Assembly: GCA_029058455.1 (NCBI GenBank)
Contig: JAIDXU010000172.1
Coordinates: forward strand, 1-9,278
Source: Paramuribaculum sp.
Lineage (GTDB): Bacteria; Bacteroidota; Bacteroidia; Bacteroidales; Muribaculaceae
Length of the DNA: 9,278 nucleotides
Reading direction: 5' to 3'
Shown: positions 6,005 through 9,278 of the stretch, in pieces
How the letters are laid out: each line of letters starts with the position of its first letter
How positions within the stretch are numbered: position 1 is the first letter of the stretch
The notes under the pieces: model-generated
Database searches by the model: none
Told to the model about the DNA's origin: nothing
What the model saw: the letters and a program-made list of their open reading frames with translations, nothing else
Position numbers and translations under genes: made by a program

Positions 6005-7753
6005 ATGGGAGCCATTTTCGCCTATTCGATTGCTACGGGAGTTATGCTAACGCTGCTCTATCTCATAGCGAGGCTTGCCCTGGGCCGACAGACATTTCAT
6101 GCTCTTTCGCGCTGGTCGCTGCTTGCCTCGCTCGCCATTTCGATAATGGTTCCGGGGCTGCTGACAATCGACTATAAGGCTGCGCCGTCAACCGTAATCG
6201 AGACCTCCGACCAACTCATCGGCGCTCCCGTGATTAATCTCCCGGCAACAGTCAGCTCCCCTCAGGCAGTCACCTCGCTCTGGCTCCAGATTGTAATCAT
6301 GATATATGTTGCAGGGGCGGTGATATGTTTGGTGAGATTCCTGATTTCGGCTATAAATATGGTGAGGATAATACGCAGCGGCAAGCCCGACGGCAATTTC
6401 GGAGCATGGAAAGTGATACGCCACACTGTTGCAGGTTTCAGCTCATGCAGCTGGGGGTCATATATTATGCTTCATGACAATGAGACCTACGACCGCAGCG
6501 TGATGATTCACGAATCCGCTCACCTTGACCATAAACATTGGATCGACCTGATAGTCATCGAACTTGCAGCCACATTCCTATGGTATTGGCCTACGATATG
6601 GCTTCTCAGACGCGACCTCACAGAAATACACGAATATCAGGCGGATGCCGAGGTCTTAAGCTCAGGCATCGATGCCCGCAATTATCAAATCATGCTGTTA
6701 AAAAAGGCAGCAGGCCCAAGATACCACTCCATAGCCTGCTCCCTCAATAATCATTCTAATATATCTAAACGTATCAAAATGATGTTACGCAAAAAATCCC
6801 GCCCCGCCGTGCGATTACGCGCGGCCTGGGCAGTGCCCGCCGTGGCACTTGGCATTGGAGTGCTCTGCTCTCCGCTCATTTCATCGGCTCTCGACACTGT
6901 TTCAGAAGCCAAAGTTACTAACTTTTTTGCTTCCTCGCAAACTCCGGCTGCCGATACAGTCGATATAGTTTCCGAGACTTGCACTTCTTCGGAAGTCCGT
7001 GACAGGAAAAACATTTCTGTCATCAATAATCAGGAAGCTGAAAAAACAACCGTTCTGATTATCGATGGCAAACGCAGACCCTTTAATGAGATGAAAAGTC
7101 TCGATACTGACAATGTCGAAGTTAATGTATTTAAAGGATCTTCGGCCAAAACCTATCTGAGCGAGGAGGAGATCAAAGCCGGCAAAGACACCGTAATTAT
7201 GATTCAGACCAAATCCGATGACAAACAGAACACTGTTGTCAATGATCAGGATTCCGTATTCTCAGGCTCGGTAACTGTTAATGGCGAAAACAAGCCCTAC
7301 CAAGTAAGGATACGCAAAAGGTCAGCCGATGATGATCAGGAAGCCGGGAAAACAAATGTTGTTATTATCGACGGCAATCGCAAATCCTATCAGGAAATGA
7401 AAAACCTTGATTCGGATAAAATCGAAAGCATTACCGTTTTCAAAGGTTCTTCGGCAGAGACCTATCTTGATTTAGTGGTTCTTAAGGCGGGTAAAAACAC
7501 CGTAGTTGTTTTTCAGACAAAATCTGACAACTGCGACATCTCCGTCGTTTTAAATGATTCGCGTGACGAACAATCTACCGTGGTCATTATAGATGGCAAG
7601 CGTAAATCATATAGAGATATGAAAAGGCTCAATTCGAATAATATCAAGAGCATTACCGTTTTTGATGGTTCTTCCGCTGAAAAATATCTTAGCGAGGAGG
7701 ATATTAAAGCCGGCAAAAACACCGTAATAGTGTTTGAGTCAAAATCAAAATAA
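6005..7753 (+). CDS. M56-family (BlaR1/MecR1-like) membrane zinc metalloprotease with three plug-like repeats in the periplasmic tail
   Basis: This 582-residue protein is the likely sensor and protease of the pair. Membrane segments are predicted at about 7-26, 38-55 and 92-117; a cytoplasmic protease domain follows with the zinc site H169-E170-S-A-H173 and a third ligand in E210-Y-Q-A-D214; a fourth segment lies at about 275-295. This is the BlaR1/MecR1 layout, so residues after 296 should be periplasmic. In BlaR1 that part is a penicillin-binding sensor of about 250 residues. Here it is a polar linker plus three copies of a 60-residue module at 344-403, 446-506 and 521-582, with no SxxK/SxN/KTG set that I can see. 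The module resembles the middle of SusC-type plug domains (IDG..., I.SI.V.KG.SA..Y..., K.TV.....K). It follows the repressor by two bases, so the two are cotranscribed and probably translationally coupled. The signal is unknown. Confidence 0.9.
   Translation: MGAIFAYSIATGVMLTLLYLIARLALGRQTFHALSRWSLLASLAISIMVPGLLTIDYKAAPSTVIETSDQLIGAPVINLPATVSSPQAVTSLWLQIVIMIYVAGAVICLVRFLISAINMVRIIRSGKPDGNFGAWKVIRHTVAGFSSCSWGSYIMLHDNETYDRSVMIHESAHLDHKHWIDLIVIELAATFLWYWPTIWLLRRDLTEIHEYQADAEVLSSGIDARNYQIMLLKKAAGPRYHSIACSLNNHSNISKRIKMMLRKKSRPAVRLRAAWAVPAVALGIGVLCSPLISSALDTVSEAKVTNFFASSQTPAADTVDIVSETCTSSEVRDRKNISVINNQEAEKTTVLIIDGKRRPFNEMKSLDTDNVEVNVFKGSSAKTYLSEEEIKAGKDTVIMIQTKSDDKQNTVVNDQDSVFSGSVTVNGENKPYQVRIRKRSADDDQEAGKTNVVIIDGNRKSYQEMKNLDSDKIESITVFKGSSAETYLDLVVLKAGKNTVVVFQTKSDNCDISVVLNDSRDEQSTVVIIDGKRKSYRDMKRLNSNNIKSITVFDGSSAEKYLSEEDIKAGKNTVIVFESKSK
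7034..7213 (+). repeat. Plug-like repeat 1 in the M56 protein (residues 344-403)
   Basis: The copy begins EAEKTTVLIIDGKRRPF and continues through VFKGSSAKTYLSEEEIKAGK to QTK. It is one residue shorter than the others because the middle reads VEVNVF instead of IESITVF. Its last third is closely related to repeat 3 in DNA: the 14 codons for LSEEEIKAGKDTVI differ from repeat 3 at 5 of 42 bases. Confidence 0.85.
7340..7522 (+). repeat. Plug-like repeat 2 in the M56 protein (residues 446-506)
   Basis: The copy begins EAGKTNVVIIDGNRKSY, continues IESITVFKGSSAETYL and ends VVVFQTK. The acidic SEEEI/SEEDI found in the other two copies is replaced by DLVVL. A 42-residue linker, including SGSVTVNGENKPYQVRIRKR, separates it from repeat 1, whereas only 14 residues separate it from repeat 3. 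Confidence 0.85.
7565..7750 (+). repeat. Plug-like repeat 3 in the M56 protein (residues 521-582)
   Basis: The copy begins DEQSTVVIIDGKRKSY, continues IKSITVFDGSSAEKYLSEED and runs to the C-terminus, ending ESKSK. The protein stops exactly at the end of the module. Its first half is closest to repeat 2 and its second half closest to repeat 1, so it is a mosaic of the two. Confidence 0.85.
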
Positions 7754-7779
7754 CTCTCATTCTGACCCCATAAACAATT

Positions 7780-7827
7780 GAAACGCCACCATGAGAAGCT
7801 CAATCTTCTGTGGTGGCGTTTCCTTTT
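7780..7827. terminator. Hairpin terminator between the M56 gene and the convergent outer-membrane protein gene
   Basis: GAAACGCCACCA (7780-7791) is perfectly complementary to TGGTGGCGTTTC (7811-7822), and within the loop AGAAG (7794-7798) pairs with CTTCT (7805-7809), giving a long two-part hairpin. TTTT follows on the plus strand after one C. The minus-strand exit reads AATTGTTTAT, also U-rich, so it may serve both converging transcripts. Confidence 0.85.
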
Positions 7828-7846
7828 AGAGGGAATTAACTATTTA

Positions 7847-9278
7847 TCATTTCAAGATACCCGACGAGGTGGCAGATTGCTCGCTTACCTCCGCGCCGCG
7901 CTGAACTTTCTTACCATAATTAATCGTATATCTCACAGTTACATTCAGTCGCGGATGATGAGCTGTTCCATAATTCACGCGATATTCCGAATAATAATCG
8001 CTGTTCATCGTCAGAGTTGCGCCAACCCATCCTTTATTGAAGAAATCGGCGGCAGTCAGCTTTATATACCAATTGCTGTTCGACCATCCGCCCCCAATGC
8101 TATGGAAGTTTCGGCTGCGGTATATGTCATTGGTATTGTCGCGTAATTGACGCTCGGGAGAGGTATAGTGGACTCCCACATAGAATTGCCCGAGATATAA
8201 AATCGCCTGCGCGTCAATAACAAAGGGATTATAATGATTACTATATATTCCGGTGCTCTTATAGAAATACAGTTCCGGACCTGCTGATAGCTGCAGTTTC
8301 CCGCTAAAGAGCTTCAGACTTGCATTAATTCCTAAAGTGGTCAGGTTAAAATTTCCGCTGTTCTCATAGCCGCGAATCACGGCTTCTCCATCCTTATAAG
8401 GCGAATAAACTGTTACATTACGGTTATAATTGCCATAATATTTTCCGTATGCGCTCATATTGAATTGTTTTGTTGGTATCCACATATATTGCAGATTAAC
8501 AGATATGTGGCGGGAGTTTTTGAGATATGGATTACCGGTTATATACAGGTATTCATTCTCCTGAAGAATATCCGACGCTTTTTTCGATATTGTCGGCGAA
8601 TTGGTTGCGTATTGGAAATATGCCGACAAAGTGTGTTTCTTCGACAGCACATTCTTTACATATAGGTGTGTGAACGGATATACATCATTCTTTGTAATCT
8701 TGTTGATGTCGCTTCCTTCCCACATCACTCCCAAGTTAGCGTTTATAAAAAACTTTGACGTGTAATAGTTATAACCCACATTGCCGTATGCAAAACTCAG
8801 TCTGAATTTGTCGTTATATTGGTTTGTGCCGGTATATTTCAGATTGTTGTTCCATTGGCCACCGTTTATTCCGGCTGTCAGCGAATGGCCTCCGCCTAAG
8901 AATTTGCTTGCGCTGGCCGAGATGCTGAAATTATAGGCATCCTCATTGGCATTTCGCTTTACCTCCTGAAAATCATTTACCGAATAGAGATACCGGTCGT
9001 TGGTATGAGTATAATTAAATGATGGGGTAATATCCAAGGAATAATTTTTCGGTAGCATGAAAACATAAGAGCCTGAATAGATCACAGAGTTTTTGAGGGT
9101 GGGATTGGTGCGCCTGAATTTCGAACTCTCATAGTCATGTTGACTGAATATCACATTGCCATCTATTTCTGACACGGGAATATTGTCATGAACAAAGCCC
9201 ACAAGGCTGCGAATCTGCATCTTGTCGGTGCGATAGGTGGCGCGGAAGGTAACCGGAAGCTGGTTGTTTTTATATCGT
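7847..9278 (-). CDS. Outer-membrane beta-barrel protein, OMP_b-brl_3 type (C-terminal part; gene continues past the right edge)
   Basis: The minus-strand frame is open to the window edge: 19 codons upstream of the first internal Met (9220) read RYKNNQLPVTFRATYRTDK, so that Met is not the start and 476 residues of a longer protein are visible. The sequence alternates polar and aromatic residues in the way of transmembrane beta-strands separated by Asn/Tyr/Gly-rich turns (for example YVGVHYTSPERQL, NWYIKLTAADFFNKGW). It ends in NVTVRYTINYGKKVQR plus a polar tail, typical of the OMP_b-brl_3 barrels of Bacteroidota, which usually total 700-900 residues with an N-terminal CarboxypepD_reg and plug-like part; those would lie to the right. 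The in-frame TGA at 7847-7849 is followed closely by further stops. These proteins are TonB-receptor relatives of mostly unknown substrate. It converges on the M56 gene and shares its terminator region; no functional link is shown. Confidence 0.82.
   Translation of the reverse strand, partial: RYKNNQLPVTFRATYRTDKMQIRSLVGFVHDNIPVSEIDGNVIFSQHDYESSKFRRTNPTLKNSVIYSGSYVFMLPKNYSLDITPSFNYTHTNDRYLYSVNDFQEVKRNANEDAYNFSISASASKFLGGGHSLTAGINGGQWNNNLKYTGTNQYNDKFRLSFAYGNVGYNYYTSKFFINANLGVMWEGSDINKITKNDVYPFTHLYVKNVLSKKHTLSAYFQYATNSPTISKKASDILQENEYLYITGNPYLKNSRHISVNLQYMWIPTKQFNMSAYGKYYGNYNRNVTVYSPYKDGEAVIRGYENSGNFNLTTLGINASLKLFSGKLQLSAGPELYFYKSTGIYSNHYNPFVIDAQAILYLGQFYVGVHYTSPERQLRDNTNDIYRSRNFHSIGGGWSNSNWYIKLTAADFFNKGWVGATLTMNSDYYSEYRVNYGTAHHPRLNVTVRYTINYGKKVQRGAEVSEQSATSSGILK

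Noticed and set aside
6005..7753. Calling the BlaI-M56 pair a beta-lactam resistance switch
   Set aside because: No penicillin-binding sensor motifs are visible in the periplasmic tail and no beta-lactamase or penicillin-binding protein gene is in the window.
7778..8146. Plus-strand open frame of about 122 codons starting in the terminator
   Set aside because: It begins inside the hairpin and runs antisense to the C-terminal strands of the outer-membrane barrel; no domain or ribosome-binding context.

Overview
The window looks like chromosomal DNA from a Bacteroidota bacterium, most likely a gut member of the order Bacteroidales (an inference from gene content, not a database match). Evidence: a TonB-dependent receptor of the signal-peptide/STN/CarboxypepD_reg/plug/barrel type paired with a DUF4249 lipoprotein, a second outer-membrane barrel of the OMP_b-brl_3 type, a BlaI/M56 pair with a Bacteroidota-style sensor tail, and two exact matches to the Bacteroidota -7 promoter box TAnnTTTG. 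No mobile element, CRISPR array, tRNA or rRNA was seen.

Layout. (1) 1-3881, plus strand: the last 45 codons of a probable FecR-type anti-sigma factor overlap by ATGA the start of an 890-residue TonB-dependent receptor, followed after 34 bases by a DUF4249 surface lipoprotein. This looks like one transport operon controlled by surface signalling; the ECF sigma gene would lie just left of the window. (2) 3892-5160, minus strand: queA, the queuosine-pathway SAM:tRNA ribosyltransferase-isomerase, convergent with the lipoprotein gene at 10 bases' spacing and with its own promoter. (3) 5317-5484, plus strand: a 55-residue rubredoxin, divergent from queA and closed by a strong intrinsic terminator. 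(4) 5563-7827, plus strand: a BlaI/MecI-family repressor and an M56 (BlaR1/MecR1-like) membrane metalloprotease, 2 bases apart. They are preceded by a promoter carrying two near-identical 17-base imperfect palindromes (probable auto-operators) and end in a long hairpin terminator. (5) 7847-9278, minus strand: the C-terminal part of an OMP_b-brl_3-type outer-membrane protein that runs off the right edge.

The most interesting element is the M56 protein. It keeps the BlaR1 layout (three membrane segments, HESAH zinc protease, fourth membrane segment), but the periplasmic part has no recognisable penicillin-binding sensor domain. In its place are three copies of a roughly 60-residue module (IDGK...I.S.TVF.GSSA..YL...KAGK.TV.....K) resembling the core of SusC/TonB-receptor plug domains. 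With the repressor and its twin operators this forms a self-contained protease-relieved switch whose signal is probably not a beta-lactam and is unknown.
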